Assembly: GCF_015351405.1 (NCBI RefSeq)
Contig: NZ_JADKMY010000001.1
Location: 310,001-374,000, forward strand
Source: Corynebacterium suicordis DSM 45110
Lineage (GTDB): Bacteria > Actinomycetota > Actinomycetes > Mycobacteriales > Mycobacteriaceae
Direction of reading: 5' to 3'
DNA: 64,000 nt
Shown here: in pieces, positions 54,585-63,870 of the stretch
Position numbering within the stretch: the stretch's first letter is position 1
Layout: every line of letters begins with the position of its first letter
The notes under the pieces: generated by a model
Seen by the model: the letters and a program-made list of their open reading frames with translations, nothing else
Told to the model about the DNA's origin: nothing
Database searches by the model: none
Made by a program: the position numbers and the translations under genes

Positions 54585-55922
54585 GTGTCTCAATCCACAG
54601 AGCCTCAATCTGGCCAGTTCAACCACAGCACCAGTGCGCAATCCATGCAGCGAGCTCAAACGCTCATCCCCGGTGGTGTGAACTCGCCGGTGCGCGCCTT
54701 TGGATCCGTGGGAGGCACCGCGCCTTTCATCACCAGCGCGAAGGGATCCCAGCTGCATGATGAAGATGGGAACACGTATGTGGATCTCTTCTGCTCCTGG
54801 GGGCCGATGATCCATGGGCACGCCCACCCGGAGATCGTGGAGGCAGTGCAGCAGGCAGCGGCTAAGGGATTGAGCTTCGGCGCCCCCACCAGCGCAGAGG
54901 TTGACCTGGCCGAGGAAATCGTGGCCCGCACCTCCGTGGAGAAGGTGCGTTTGGTGAACTCCGGTACTGAGGCAACCATGTCCGCCACGCGTTTGGCTCG
55001 CGGATTCACCGGGCGGGATAAAATCCTCAAATTCGCGGGTTGCTACCACGGTCACGTGGACTCGTTGCTGGTCGCGGCAGGTTCCGGGGTGGCCACCTTC
55101 GGTCTGCCGGATTCACCCGGCATTACCCGGGGTGCCGCGGCAGACACGCTGGTGGTGCCTTACTGGGATGTGGAGGCCGTGAAGCAGGCATTCGCGGAAA
55201 ACCCAGGTGAGATCGCGGCCATCATCGTGGAGGGCACACCCGGCAACATGGGTACCGTGTCCGCGGTGGATTCTGCGGGGGTTTCCTTCAACGCGCAGCT
55301 CAAGGAGATCGCGCACGCCAATGGGGCTCTGCTGATCGTGGATGAAGTAATGACCGGATTCCGCGTGGGCTACCAGGGTTGGTTCGGCAAAGATCAGGTG
55401 GCAGGAGATTTGACGACGTTTGGCAAGGTGGTTTCCGGGGGATTGCCCGCTGCTGCTTTCGGCGGACGGGCAGACATCATGGATCACCTGGCTCCGGCGG
55501 GATCCGTTTACCAGGCTGGAACGCTCTCCGGAAACCCAGTGGCTGTGGCCTCTGGCCTGACCTCCCTGCGCCTGGCCACCGAGCAGACTTATAAGACGCT
55601 GGATAAGAATGCCGAGCGGGTCAGCAGCTTGATCTCTGATGCGCTCAGCGCGGAATCCGTAGCCCACCACGTACAGTGCGCCGGGAACATGTTCTCCTTC
55701 CGCTTCGCCGAGGGCGAGGGCAAGAACTTCGAGGATATGCAGGCAGCGGATACCTTCCGCTTCCCGGCTTTCTTCCATGCGTTGCTGGACCACGGAGTCT
55801 TCGCTCCACCAAGCGTGTACGAAACCTGGTTTGTCTCCACCGCGTTGACGGATGCGGACTTCGAGACCATCGAGAAGGCAGCCAAGGTGGCAGCTCAGGC
55901 AGCCGCGCGCGCTGAAGCCTAA
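54585..55922 (+). CDS. hemL: Glutamate-1-semialdehyde 2,1-aminomutase
   Basis: A 445-aa PLP enzyme converting glutamate-1-semialdehyde to ALA, the step after HemA. PLP lysine in [16 protein letters not shown] (about residue 282), with [14 protein letters not shown] and [17 protein letters not shown] as the aminotransferase motifs. GTG start after AGGAGG at 54570-54575. It follows the pseudo-ATPase; the hemE and hemY genes that lie between hemB and hemL in C. glutamicum are not here. Confidence 0.97.
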   Translation: MSQSTEPQSGQFNHSTSAQSMQRAQTLIPGGVNSPVRAFGSVGGTAPFITSAKGSQLHDEDGNTYVDLFCSWGPMIHGHAHPEIVEAVQQAAAKGLSFGAPTSAEVDLAEEIVARTSVEKVRLVNSGTEATMSATRLARGFTGRDKILKFAGCYHGHVDSLLVAAGSGVATFGLPDSPGITRGAAADTLVVPYWDVEAVKQAFAENPGEIAAIIVEGTPGNMGTVSAVDSAGVSFNAQLKEIAHANGALLIVDEVMTGFRVGYQGWFGKDQVAGDLTTFGKVVSGGLPAAAFGGRADIMDHLAPAGSVYQAGTLSGNPVAVASGLTSLRLATEQTYKTLDKNAERVSSLISDALSAESVAHHVQCAGNMFSFRFAEGEGKNFEDMQAADTFRFPAFFHALLDHGVFAPPSVYETWFVSTALTDADFETIEKAAKVAAQAAARAEA

Positions 55923-56000
55923 AACCGGGGCTCTCAATCATCGGCTTGAGGCTCCCGCGTTCTTAGGCTCTGGACGCGCGCACGGGTAGGGTCAATACCC

Positions 56001-56606
56001 ATGACAACGATTGTTCACCTTGTCCGCCACGGCGAGGTCCATAATCCAGCGAAAATCCTCTACGGGCGCCTGGAGGGCTATCAGCTTTCCGAGCGTGGCC
56101 GCAATATGGCGCACGCTACCGCCAGCGATTTGGCAGATCATGACGTCACCTACCTCGGTGTCTCCCCGATGCAGCGCGCGCAGGAAACCGCGCAACCCTT
56201 CGCGGAGAAGCTGGGGTTGGAGATCCACACTGACGAGCGTTTGCTGGAGGCCGGAAATCAATTCGAAGGCCTGCACATCAAGGGCGTGCGCAGTGCGCTG
56301 TGGAACCCCAAGTACTGGCCAATGTTGAAAAATCCTTCCCTGCCCAGCTGGGGTGAGCCATACACGGAGATCTGCGAGCGCATGTGGGATGTCATCGAAG
56401 ATGCCCGTAACCAAGCCCGCGGACACGAGGCGGTGTTGGTGTCTCATCAGCTACCCATCGTGATGATCCAGCGTGATGTCCAGGGTCTTTCCCTGGCACA
56501 CAACCCGGCTGCGCGACAGTGTGAACTGGCCTCCGTCACCTCTCTGGTGTTCGACGGCGCAGACCTCACCGATGTGTACTACAGCGAACCAGCGCAAGAA
56601 ATCTAA
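56001..56606 (+). CDS. Histidine phosphatase (phosphoglycerate-mutase-like)
   Basis: A 201-aa protein: VHLVRHGEVHNP (phospho-His), RLEGYQLSERGRNMA, SPMQRAQETAQPFA and VSHQLPIVMIQR (second His) define the family. It is not the glycolytic enzyme (gpmA is elsewhere); substrates of such enzymes range from small phosphate esters to phosphoproteins. It stands between hemL and the cytochrome c genes, as in mycobacteria. Confidence 0.9.
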   Translation: MTTIVHLVRHGEVHNPAKILYGRLEGYQLSERGRNMAHATASDLADHDVTYLGVSPMQRAQETAQPFAEKLGLEIHTDERLLEAGNQFEGLHIKGVRSALWNPKYWPMLKNPSLPSWGEPYTEICERMWDVIEDARNQARGHEAVLVSHQLPIVMIQRDVQGLSLAHNPAARQCELASVTSLVFDGADLTDVYYSEPAQEI

Positions 56607-56682
56607 AACACTCTCAGCTAGACATAACCACGCTCGGCGGCTGCACTTTCTGCCACTCATGGCCGGGCAGAGGACTGAACGT

Positions 56683-57315
56683 ATGTTGCACGTGAAGAAG
56701 TTCGCCGCAGTGATGGCAGTGCTTGCCACCATGGGAACCCTCGCAGCTTGTGGGGAAAACTCCACCGCCGGCACCGATGCGGTAGCCATCGGCGGGTCTT
56801 TCGAGTTCGTCTCCCCAGGCGGGCAAACATCGATCTCTTACCCGGAGGATGAGCGCAAGGAAATCGGCAACATCCAGGGCGTGGATCTGCTGGATGATTC
56901 CAAGGTGTCCCTGGAGGATTTCGAAGGGCAGATCGTGGTGCTGAATGCATGGGGTCAGTGGTGTGGACCGTGCCGCAGCGAATCCGATGATCTGCAAGCC
57001 GTGCACGAGAAATTGCAGAAGGATAAGCAGGGCACCTTGCTGGGCATCAACGTGAAGGATCCTGTGCGGGAAAAGGCGCAGAACTTCGTGAAGGATAACC
57101 GGATCACGTATCCCTCCCTCTATGATCCGCCGTTCAAATCTGCCCTCGCCATGGGTGGCGTGCCCGCGTCGGTAATCCCCACCACTATCGTGCTGGATAA
57201 GCAGCACCGCCCGGCGCATATCTTCCTGCAGGAAGTCACCGAGGAGCAGCTGTGGGACGTGGTGGAACCATTGACCCACGAGGAATCTCCAGCCACTGAC
57301 AATGGAGGAAAGTAG
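56683..57315 (+). CDS. TlpA/ResA-like thiol-disulfide oxidoreductase lipoprotein
   Basis: A 210-aa exported lipoprotein. Signal peptide with lipobox TLAAC (Cys about residue 24), then a thioredoxin fold with AWGQWCGPCRSES (CGPC active site near residue 103) and GVPASVIPTTIVLD with the cis-Pro. It keeps apocytochrome c cysteines reduced outside the membrane, fed with electrons by CcdA. ATG 56683 is used; GTG 56692 is possible. It overlaps the first in-frame codons of ccdA. Confidence 0.92.
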   Translation: MLHVKKFAAVMAVLATMGTLAACGENSTAGTDAVAIGGSFEFVSPGGQTSISYPEDERKEIGNIQGVDLLDDSKVSLEDFEGQIVVLNAWGQWCGPCRSESDDLQAVHEKLQKDKQGTLLGINVKDPVREKAQNFVKDNRITYPSLYDPPFKSALAMGGVPASVIPTTIVLDKQHRPAHIFLQEVTEEQLWDVVEPLTHEESPATDNGGK

Positions 57316-57319
57316 GGCA

Positions 57320-58138
57320 GTGGCCAGCCAGATTGACACCCTAGTACTGGCCGAGAGCATCGGCCAAACCTTCTCGGAGACGGTTTCCGCCGGGCCCATT
57401 GTCCTGGCTCTGTTGGCAGCGGCAGTGGCTGGTCTGGTTTCTTTTGCCTCTCCATGCGTGATCCCTTTGGTACCGGGTTACGTCTCCTACCTGGCCGGGG
57501 TAGTGGGCGCGGAGACCGAGTACACCGCCGAGGGCACGGTGGTAAACAACAAGAAGGCCCGCGTGGCCAGTGCTGCGCTGCTCTTCGTCGCCGGTTTCAC
57601 CGTGGTGTTTGTGCTGGCCACGGTCACGGTGTTCGGAGTCATCAGCGCGCTGATGATCAATCAGGAAATGCTGATGCGCATCGGTGGCGTGGTGACCATC
57701 CTCATGGGCATCGTCTTCATGGGCTTCTTCCGCCCCCTCCAACGGGACACCCGGATGGCGCCGAAGCGCTGGACTACCCTGGCCGGAGCCCCGCTCTTGG
57801 GTGGCGTATTCGCACTGGGATGGACCCCGTGCCTCGGCCCCACACTGGCCTCCATCATTTCTGTCTCCGCCGGCACCGAAGGCATCACCGCCCTGCGCGG
57901 AGTGCTGCTCATCATCGCGTACTGCCTGGGCCTGGGCATCCCGTTCGTACTGGTCGCGCTGGGATCCGCGCGGGCCCTGCGCGGAGTGGATTGGCTGCGC
58001 CGCCACTCTCGCACCATCCAAATGCTGGGAGGAGCCCTGCTGATCATCGTGGGTATTTTGCTACTCACCGGTCAATGGGCGATGCTCGTGGAATGGATTC
58101 GCGTCGCGTTCATCACTGACACGACTCTGCCGATCTAG
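57320..58138 (+). CDS. ccdA: Cytochrome c biogenesis protein CcdA
   Basis: A 272-aa membrane protein with six or more helices that carries electrons from cytoplasmic thioredoxin to the external TlpA-like protein. The redox cysteines lie in FASPCVIPLVPGY (residue 36) and GWTPCLGPTLASI (residue 172), with the paired Pro residues typical of CcdA. GTG 57320 follows GGAGGAAA; an ATG at 57302 within the tlpA end is in frame but without a ribosome site. Confidence 0.93.
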   Translation: MASQIDTLVLAESIGQTFSETVSAGPIVLALLAAAVAGLVSFASPCVIPLVPGYVSYLAGVVGAETEYTAEGTVVNNKKARVASAALLFVAGFTVVFVLATVTVFGVISALMINQEMLMRIGGVVTILMGIVFMGFFRPLQRDTRMAPKRWTTLAGAPLLGGVFALGWTPCLGPTLASIISVSAGTEGITALRGVLLIIAYCLGLGIPFVLVALGSARALRGVDWLRRHSRTIQMLGGALLIIVGILLLTGQWAMLVEWIRVAFITDTTLPI

Positions 58139-58140
58139 GT

Positions 58141-58157
58141 TGGCGTCGGGAAAAAGG
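58141..58157 (+). repeat. Copy of the recurrent motif that also carries the resB ribosome site
   Basis: TGGCGTCGGGAAAAAGG lies directly after the ccdA stop; its final AAAAGGAAC doubles as the ribosome-binding site of resB (ATG 58161). Confidence 0.5.
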
Positions 58158-58160
58158 AAC

Positions 58161-59885
58161 ATGATGGCCACGAAAATTGCTGAGAAGAAATCGAAGAACC
58201 CAAACCCCATGAAAAAACTCCTGGCCCTCCCCAAAGCCGCCTGGCAATGGCTCACCAAGATGCGCACCGCCCTGGTGCTGATGGTGCTGCTCGCCCTCGC
58301 GGCGGTTCCCGGTGCCCTGTTGCCGCAGCGTTCGCTGAACAAAGACAACGTGGCAAATTACATCGCGGCCAACGGCAAGACGGCGGAGATCTTCGACAAG
58401 CTGCAGCTCTTTGATGTCTTCAGCTCCACCTGGTTCGCGGCCATTTATGCCCTGCTGTTCATCTCCCTGGTGGGTTGTATTCTGCCGCGTTCCTTGGATC
58501 ACTACCGCGCCCTGCGCTCCAAGCCACCGCGCGCGCCGAAGGTTCTGAGCCGCCTGCCCAATCACGTGGAGGGGGAGGTACCGCAATCGATGGACGCGGT
58601 GCAGGAATCCCTGCGCGTGCAGTTCAAGGGCTGGTACCACAGCGAAACTGACGCCAAGGATGACCGCGCGGGTGCCTGGTCCATGTCTGCGGAAAAGGGT
58701 TACCTGCGCGAGTTCGCCAACCTGGTTTTCCACCTGTCCCTGGTGGGCATTTTGATCGCGGTGGCTACTGGTCGATTGATGTTTTATGAAGGCCAGGTCA
58801 TCGTGGTGGCGGGCACTGAGCGTTCTGAGTTCTGTAACTCGGCTGTCTCCAACTTTGACTCCTTCCGCCACGGCCCCATTTTCGATGGCACCGGCCTGAC
58901 CCCGTATTGCGTGAACGTCAAGGACTTTTCCGCCGAGTACCTGGAATCCGGCCAGGCCGTGCACTTTGAGTCCAATATTGATTACGCGGATGCCCAGACC
59001 GCCATGCTGCCTAAGGAAGAATGGGAGCATCAGAAGCTGCGCGTGAACCACCCTCTGCGCATCGAGGGCGACCGAGTTTACCTCCAGGGCCACGGCTATG
59101 CGCCCACGTTCACCGTGACCTGGCCGAACGGTGAGAAGTACACCGAGACCATCCAGTTCCGCCCGGATGACCTCACCAATTTCCTCTCCTCGGGAGCGGT
59201 GCGTTGGGACCCTCCGGCGGGCATGTATGAAGATCTTTTGGAACGACGCCAAAACCAAATCTCTATCCAAGGTTTGTTTGCGCCCACTGCGGAATTCACC
59301 GGAGAAAAGGGTGCGTTGTTGAGTTCCAGCTTCCCCGCGATGAATGATCCGGCTGTGGCAATCGATGTTTACCGCGGCGATACCGGTTTGGATGGTGGAC
59401 GCAGCCAGAACATCTTCTCGCTGGATTCCGAACAGCTCCACAGTGGAGCGATGCAGAAGCTGGATCGGGTGAACCTGCGCGCAGGTGAGTCCGTGGATCT
59501 GGAAGATGGCACCAAGATCACCTTCGATGGTGCCCAGGAATTCGTGAACCTCCAGGTATCCCGCGACCCAACTGTTTTGTGGGTGCTGGGCTTTGCCATC
59601 CTGATGCTGGTCAGCTTGGTGGGCTCGCTGCTGATCAAGCGCCGCCGCTTCTGGGTGCGCCTGACCCCTGGAGCCAACGGCGGAACCCACGTGGAGATCG
59701 CCGGGCTTTCCCGCACCGATACGGCCGGCTGGGGCAAGGAGTTCAACCGCAGGTCAGAGAAGATTCTGGGTCTGGAAGATGAAGACCTGGATGATGAGCT
59801 AGACCAGGATTCCATGGATTGGGAATCCAGTTACGACGATGGGCTGGATGAGGCCATCAACCGGGCTCGTGGCGAGCGCGATTAG
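58161..59885 (+). CDS. resB: Cytochrome c biogenesis protein ResB (Ccs1)
   Basis: A 574-aa membrane protein of cytochrome c System II, which with CcsA moves haem across the membrane and attaches it to apocytochrome. Three N-terminal helices (LALVLMVLLALAAVPGALLP, STWFAAIYALLFISLVGCIL, FANLVFHLSLVGILIAVATGR) precede a large external domain of about 320 residues, and a fourth helix (VLWVLGFAILMLVSLVGSLLI) is near the end. The tail is acidic. 22 bp after ccdA. Confidence 0.92.
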   Translation: MMATKIAEKKSKNPNPMKKLLALPKAAWQWLTKMRTALVLMVLLALAAVPGALLPQRSLNKDNVANYIAANGKTAEIFDKLQLFDVFSSTWFAAIYALLFISLVGCILPRSLDHYRALRSKPPRAPKVLSRLPNHVEGEVPQSMDAVQESLRVQFKGWYHSETDAKDDRAGAWSMSAEKGYLREFANLVFHLSLVGILIAVATGRLMFYEGQVIVVAGTERSEFCNSAVSNFDSFRHGPIFDGTGLTPYCVNVKDFSAEYLESGQAVHFESNIDYADAQTAMLPKEEWEHQKLRVNHPLRIEGDRVYLQGHGYAPTFTVTWPNGEKYTETIQFRPDDLTNFLSSGAVRWDPPAGMYEDLLERRQNQISIQGLFAPTAEFTGEKGALLSSSFPAMNDPAVAIDVYRGDTGLDGGRSQNIFSLDSEQLHSGAMQKLDRVNLRAGESVDLEDGTKITFDGAQEFVNLQVSRDPTVLWVLGFAILMLVSLVGSLLIKRRRFWVRLTPGANGGTHVEIAGLSRTDTAGWGKEFNRRSEKILGLEDEDLDDELDQDSMDWESSYDDGLDEAINRARGERD

Positions 59886-60041
59886 CACCCGGAGCCTGCG
59901 GTGGCTGGCGGGCAAGCATTTCCCGCTGGCAGCAGGCTTGTTTGCTCCCACCATGGGGGCTAACTTTAGTGGAGACACAAGGACTACACGTGCAACCTTG
60001 GCGAGGAATCGCCACCGCGATTGCGTGGGAATTTAAGGATT

Positions 60042-61109
60042 ATGGGACACAACGATATTGACCAAAATCTAGCGAACCTTTCGGACAATACGTTCTGGGC
60101 CGCGGTGACCATCTACCTGTTGGCGCTGGCGGTTTCGCTGGGTTATTACTCCTTGGTTCAGATGTCCAACCAGAACCGACGGGAACGCGCAGAAGCTCTG
60201 CAGTTGGCGGCTTCTGATCGCGCCGCTGAACGCAGCACGGTCAAGGTTGGTGCCGGAGGCTCTGATATTTCAGACGTGGATTCCGCTACCTCGATGGATC
60301 CAACCCTTCCCAAGCATTTGCAGGCGGATTACATCGTTAGCCGAGTGCGGCGCGCGGATAAGCTCGGCGGAATCACCCAGGCATTGGTGTGGCTGGGTCT
60401 GGTGCTGCACGCAGCGCAGGTAATCTTGCGCGGTCTGTCCGCCGGTCGCTTCCCCTGGGGCAATCTCTTCGAATACGTCACCGTGGTGACTCTGTTCTCC
60501 ATGGTGATCGCCGCTGTGGTTATTCAACGGAAGTCCGTGCGCGTGATGTGGCCGTGGCTGCTCACCCCAGTGGTGGCTTTGCTGTTCTACGCGGGCACCA
60601 ACCTGTACGCGGAGACCGCACCCGTGGTTCCTTCGCTGCAGTCCGGCTGGTTCCCCATCCACGTTTCCACGGTGTCCATCGGCGCAGGTTTTGGCCTGAT
60701 CTCCGGCATTTCCTCCCTGATGTACCTCTTGCGTTCTTACCAACCCAAGGGTCAGGAAAAGGGAATCCTGGGCAAGATCGCCGGGCCTCTCCCGGATGCC
60801 ACCAAGCTGGATACCTTGGCCTACCGCACTGCGGTGTGGGCTTTGCCTATCTTCGGTTTGGGTGTGGTGTTTGGTGCCATTTGGGCCGACGCCGCATGGG
60901 GCCGCTTCTGGGGTTGGGACCCCAAGGAGACCGTGTCTTTCATGACGTGGCTGCTGTACGCCGTGTACCTCCACGCGCGTGCCACCCCAGGCTGGCGAGG
61001 ACGTAAGGCCGCATGGATCAACGTGATCGCCTTTGCCACCATGGTGTTCAACCTGTTCTTCATCAACATGGTGATCTCCGGTCTGCACTCCTACGCTGGC
61101 CTGAACTAG
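60042..61109 (+). CDS. ccsA: Cytochrome c biogenesis protein CcsA (haem handling)
   Basis: A 355-aa membrane protein with about eight helices. The haem-binding WWD-type motif is WGRFWGWDPKETVSFMTW near residue 285, with a histidine-bearing loop (HISTVSIGAGFGLISG-like HVSTVSIGAGFGLISG and the terminal GLHSYAGLN) providing ligands. Start ATG 60042 after TTAAGGAT. Together with ResB it forms the haem exporter/ligase. Confidence 0.92.
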   Translation: MGHNDIDQNLANLSDNTFWAAVTIYLLALAVSLGYYSLVQMSNQNRRERAEALQLAASDRAAERSTVKVGAGGSDISDVDSATSMDPTLPKHLQADYIVSRVRRADKLGGITQALVWLGLVLHAAQVILRGLSAGRFPWGNLFEYVTVVTLFSMVIAAVVIQRKSVRVMWPWLLTPVVALLFYAGTNLYAETAPVVPSLQSGWFPIHVSTVSIGAGFGLISGISSLMYLLRSYQPKGQEKGILGKIAGPLPDATKLDTLAYRTAVWALPIFGLGVVFGAIWADAAWGRFWGWDPKETVSFMTWLLYAVYLHARATPGWRGRKAAWINVIAFATMVFNLFFINMVISGLHSYAGLN

Positions 61110-61164
61110 AGCCGTAATTCGGGCTGTACGAGAGCCGTGAACGAGAGATGGAGAGCATCCCAGC

Positions 61165-62259
61165 ATGAGTAGTGAATCCCGCCCCCGCACTTTCTCCCAC
61201 TTGTTGGTCACCGGGGGAGCCGGGTTCATTGGTGCCAACTTCGTTCATCGGGCATTAGAGCGGCGGCCCGAGGTGCGCGTCCATGTGTTGGACGCCATGA
61301 CGTACGCTGCCAACCCGCGGAATCTGTGCACCGAAGAGGGCACGCCGCTGGAGCAGGCGTATCCGGGGCGATTCGCGTTCACACACGGCGATGTTGCGGA
61401 TGCTGATCTGGTGGATCAGCTGGTGGGGGATCTGGCGAGCGAAGCGGGCGGTGCCGATCACGCGGCCATCGTTCACTTTGCTGCGGAGAGCCACAACGAT
61501 AATTCCCTGCGGGATCCGGGAATCTTTGTGCGCAGCAATGTGGAGGGGACAGTAATCCTGGCCAACTCCGCAGCCAAGCACGGGGTGCACCTGCACCACA
61601 TCTCCACCGATGAAGTATTCGGGGATCTGGCACTGGATGATTCACAGCGCTTCACCACCGAGACCGCTTATGCGCCTTCTTCACCTTATTCGGCCTCGAA
61701 AGCTGCGGCGGATCACTTCATCCGCGCCTTCTCGCGCTCGCTGAACCTGCGAGCCACCATCTCCAACTGTTCCAACAACTACGGGCCGCGCCAGCACCCG
61801 GAGAAGTTCATTCCCCGGCAGATCACCGCCCTCTTATCGGGTGGCACGCCCCGTTTGTATGGTGCTGGCCAGAACGTACGGGACTGGATTCACGTGGATG
61901 ATCACAACGATGCCGTGTGGGCGATCTTGGAGCGTGGAGAAATCGGGCAGACCTATTTGATCGGTGCGAATGGCGAGCGCACCAACATGGACGTGGTGCA
62001 GGATTTACTGCGCATCTTCGGTAAGCCGGAAGATGACTTTGTGCACGTCACGGACCGCCCTGGGCATGATCGCCGCTATGCCATTGATCCCGCCAGCATC
62101 CACGCGCTGGGCTGGCGGCCTGTCTTCAACGAATTCTCTGCCGGACTCGCGGACACGGTTGCGTGGTATGAAAACAATCGAGACTGGTGGGAAGAGTCGC
62201 GGGTGGCGTCGGAAGAAAAATACCGAGCCAACGAGCGGGAAGTTCCCCGCGAAGCCTAG
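61165..62259 (+). CDS. rmlB: dTDP-glucose 4,6-dehydratase
   Basis: A 364-aa extended short-chain dehydrogenase making dTDP-4-keto-6-deoxyglucose, a precursor of dTDP-rhamnose that links arabinogalactan to peptidoglycan in this group. LLVTGGAGFIGANFVHRAL is the NAD fold, HISTDEVFGDL has the catalytic Thr-Asp-Glu, SPYSASKAAADHF the YxxxK pair, and NCSNNYGPRQHPEKFIPRQI the sugar-nucleotide segment. ATG 61165. It converges on the MFS gene and overlaps its end by four bases. Confidence 0.93.
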   Translation: MSSESRPRTFSHLLVTGGAGFIGANFVHRALERRPEVRVHVLDAMTYAANPRNLCTEEGTPLEQAYPGRFAFTHGDVADADLVDQLVGDLASEAGGADHAAIVHFAAESHNDNSLRDPGIFVRSNVEGTVILANSAAKHGVHLHHISTDEVFGDLALDDSQRFTTETAYAPSSPYSASKAAADHFIRAFSRSLNLRATISNCSNNYGPRQHPEKFIPRQITALLSGGTPRLYGAGQNVRDWIHVDDHNDAVWAILERGEIGQTYLIGANGERTNMDVVQDLLRIFGKPEDDFVHVTDRPGHDRRYAIDPASIHALGWRPVFNEFSAGLADTVAWYENNRDWWEESRVASEEKYRANEREVPREA

Positions 62260-63587
62260 AGCTCTTGCTTTTCCAGGTCGCGAGGGGTGACTGCCAAGGC
62301 GACCAGGGAGATGGCACACAGGATCATGAGGTACACGCCGATTGCCCAGGTACCGCCGAAGGTGTCCATCAACAGCTCGGCGATCATCGGAGCAAACGCG
62401 CCACCGAGGATCGCGCCCAGGGCGTAACCCACGGATACACCGGAGAAGCGCACGGAGCGGGGGAACATCTCGGCGTAGAGCGCAGACTGCGGGCCGTAGC
62501 TCAATGCCAGGCCGGGGACGAAAATGATCAGAGCTGCGGCGAACATCCAGATGTTGGCTTGATCAATCAGCATCCACACGGGAAGCACGCAGATGAAGAG
62601 GATCACATAGCCGATGGAGAATGTGCGGACGCGGCCGATCTTGTCGGACAGCGATCCTGACCACAGGGTCAGCACTGCCCAGAGCAGCGCGGCCACGATG
62701 ACCGCGGAGAAAACCTGAGTCTGGGGCAGGCCCAGGGTCTTCGTGGCATAGGCGCCCATGAACGCGATGATCATGTAGCCACATGCGTTGTTTGCAGCGA
62801 AGATGAACGCAGCGGTGACTACGGTGCCGAAGTGATCGCGCATCATTTCACCCAGGGGAGCGGAGGATTCATCTGCGCGCTCGCGGATCTCCTCATATAC
62901 AGGGGATTCGGAGACTCGGAAGCGGATGATAGCGCCGATGACCACCAACACCACGGAGATGAGGAAAGGAATGCGCCATGCCCATTCCACGTAGGCTTCC
63001 TTGCCGAAAATGGTGGTGAGCAGCAAAAGCACCACGGTGGCGGCGGTCAGGCCAGCTGGCACGCCGATCTGAGGGTAGGAACCGTACAGGCCACGCTTGC
63101 CCTTGGGAGCGTGCTCCACGGCCAGCAACGCCGCGCCGCCCCACTCGCCACCGGCGGAAAAGCCCTGGACGATGCGCAGGATGATGAGCAAGATGGGTGC
63201 GGCGATACCGATGCTCTGGTGCGTGGGCAATAGACCGATGAGCGCGGTGGATAGGCCCATGAGGATCAACGTGCCGGAGAGCACCACCTTGCGGCCATAC
63301 TGGTCACCCACGTGTCCAGCGACGATTGCACCCAAGGGGCGGAACAAGAAGCTGATGCCCAGGGTGGCCCAGGAAATGATCTGTGCCAGCGTCGCATTGT
63401 CAGAGGAAGCCGGGCCGAAAAATTGCGTGGCGAACACCAAGCCAGCGGCTTGGGCGTAGATGAAGAAGTCGTACCATTCGATCGTGGTGCCCACCAGAGT
63501 GGCACCCAGGATCTTGCGCTCTTCGCGGCTTTGACCCTGTACGGAGGGGTTTCGCTGAGCGGAGGAGGGGGAGGCGGGAGAAGACAT
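62256..63587 (-). CDS. MFS transporter, metabolite:H+ symporter (MHS) type
   Basis: A 443-aa transporter with twelve helices. LGATLVGTTIEWYDFFIYAQAAGLVF is the MHS opening, GDQYGRKVVLSGTLILMG the first MFS loop motif, and GFSAGGEWGGAALLAVEHAPKGKRG the helix 4-5 signature of ProP/ShiA/KgtP relatives. Such proteins take up osmolytes or carboxylates with H+. Start at 63587. Substrate unknown. Confidence 0.9.
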   Translation of the reverse strand: MSSPASPSSAQRNPSVQGQSREERKILGATLVGTTIEWYDFFIYAQAAGLVFATQFFGPASSDNATLAQIISWATLGISFLFRPLGAIVAGHVGDQYGRKVVLSGTLILMGLSTALIGLLPTHQSIGIAAPILLIILRIVQGFSAGGEWGGAALLAVEHAPKGKRGLYGSYPQIGVPAGLTAATVVLLLLTTIFGKEAYVEWAWRIPFLISVVLVVIGAIIRFRVSESPVYEEIRERADESSAPLGEMMRDHFGTVVTAAFIFAANNACGYMIIAFMGAYATKTLGLPQTQVFSAVIVAALLWAVLTLWSGSLSDKIGRVRTFSIGYVILFICVLPVWMLIDQANIWMFAAALIIFVPGLALSYGPQSALYAEMFPRSVRFSGVSVGYALGAILGGAFAPMIAELLMDTFGGTWAIGVYLMILCAISLVALAVTPRDLEKQEL

Positions 63588-63870
63588 GGTGAATGAATCT
63601 ATCAGTTCCGATACAAAATCGTTATATTTAGGAACTTCTCAGTAGATGTTTAGTTTCACACGTGCGCGTCTCCCCTGATTTTGCAGGTAGAGGGCGGGCA
63701 AATGTGGGCAACTGAGAAGGAGTATGTAAGGTGAGCATTGACTAACTTAGCTTTACCTAGCTAGGGTTCAGCGCATCGTGGCGGTAACCACTTTTGGTCT
63801 GTACTCAAGTGCTCTATCGCTAAAACCGCTTCAACGTTTCAACAAATATTCCTAAGGATGAACCTCACCC
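63588..63870. other. 283-bp gap with iron-regulator site
   Basis: Nothing coding. AT-rich stretches just after the MFS start probably hold its promoter; the right part carries the DtxR-like box. Confidence 0.5.
63742..63760. promoter_or_regulatory. DtxR-type iron box
   Basis: CTAACTTAGCTTTACCTAG, read in reverse, matches about 13 of 19 positions of the DtxR consensus (TWAGGTTAGSCTAACCTWA), with the central GCTAA/ TAGGT halves kept. It lies 110 bp before a lipoprotein start, fitting iron repression of a siderophore-uptake gene. Confidence 0.5.
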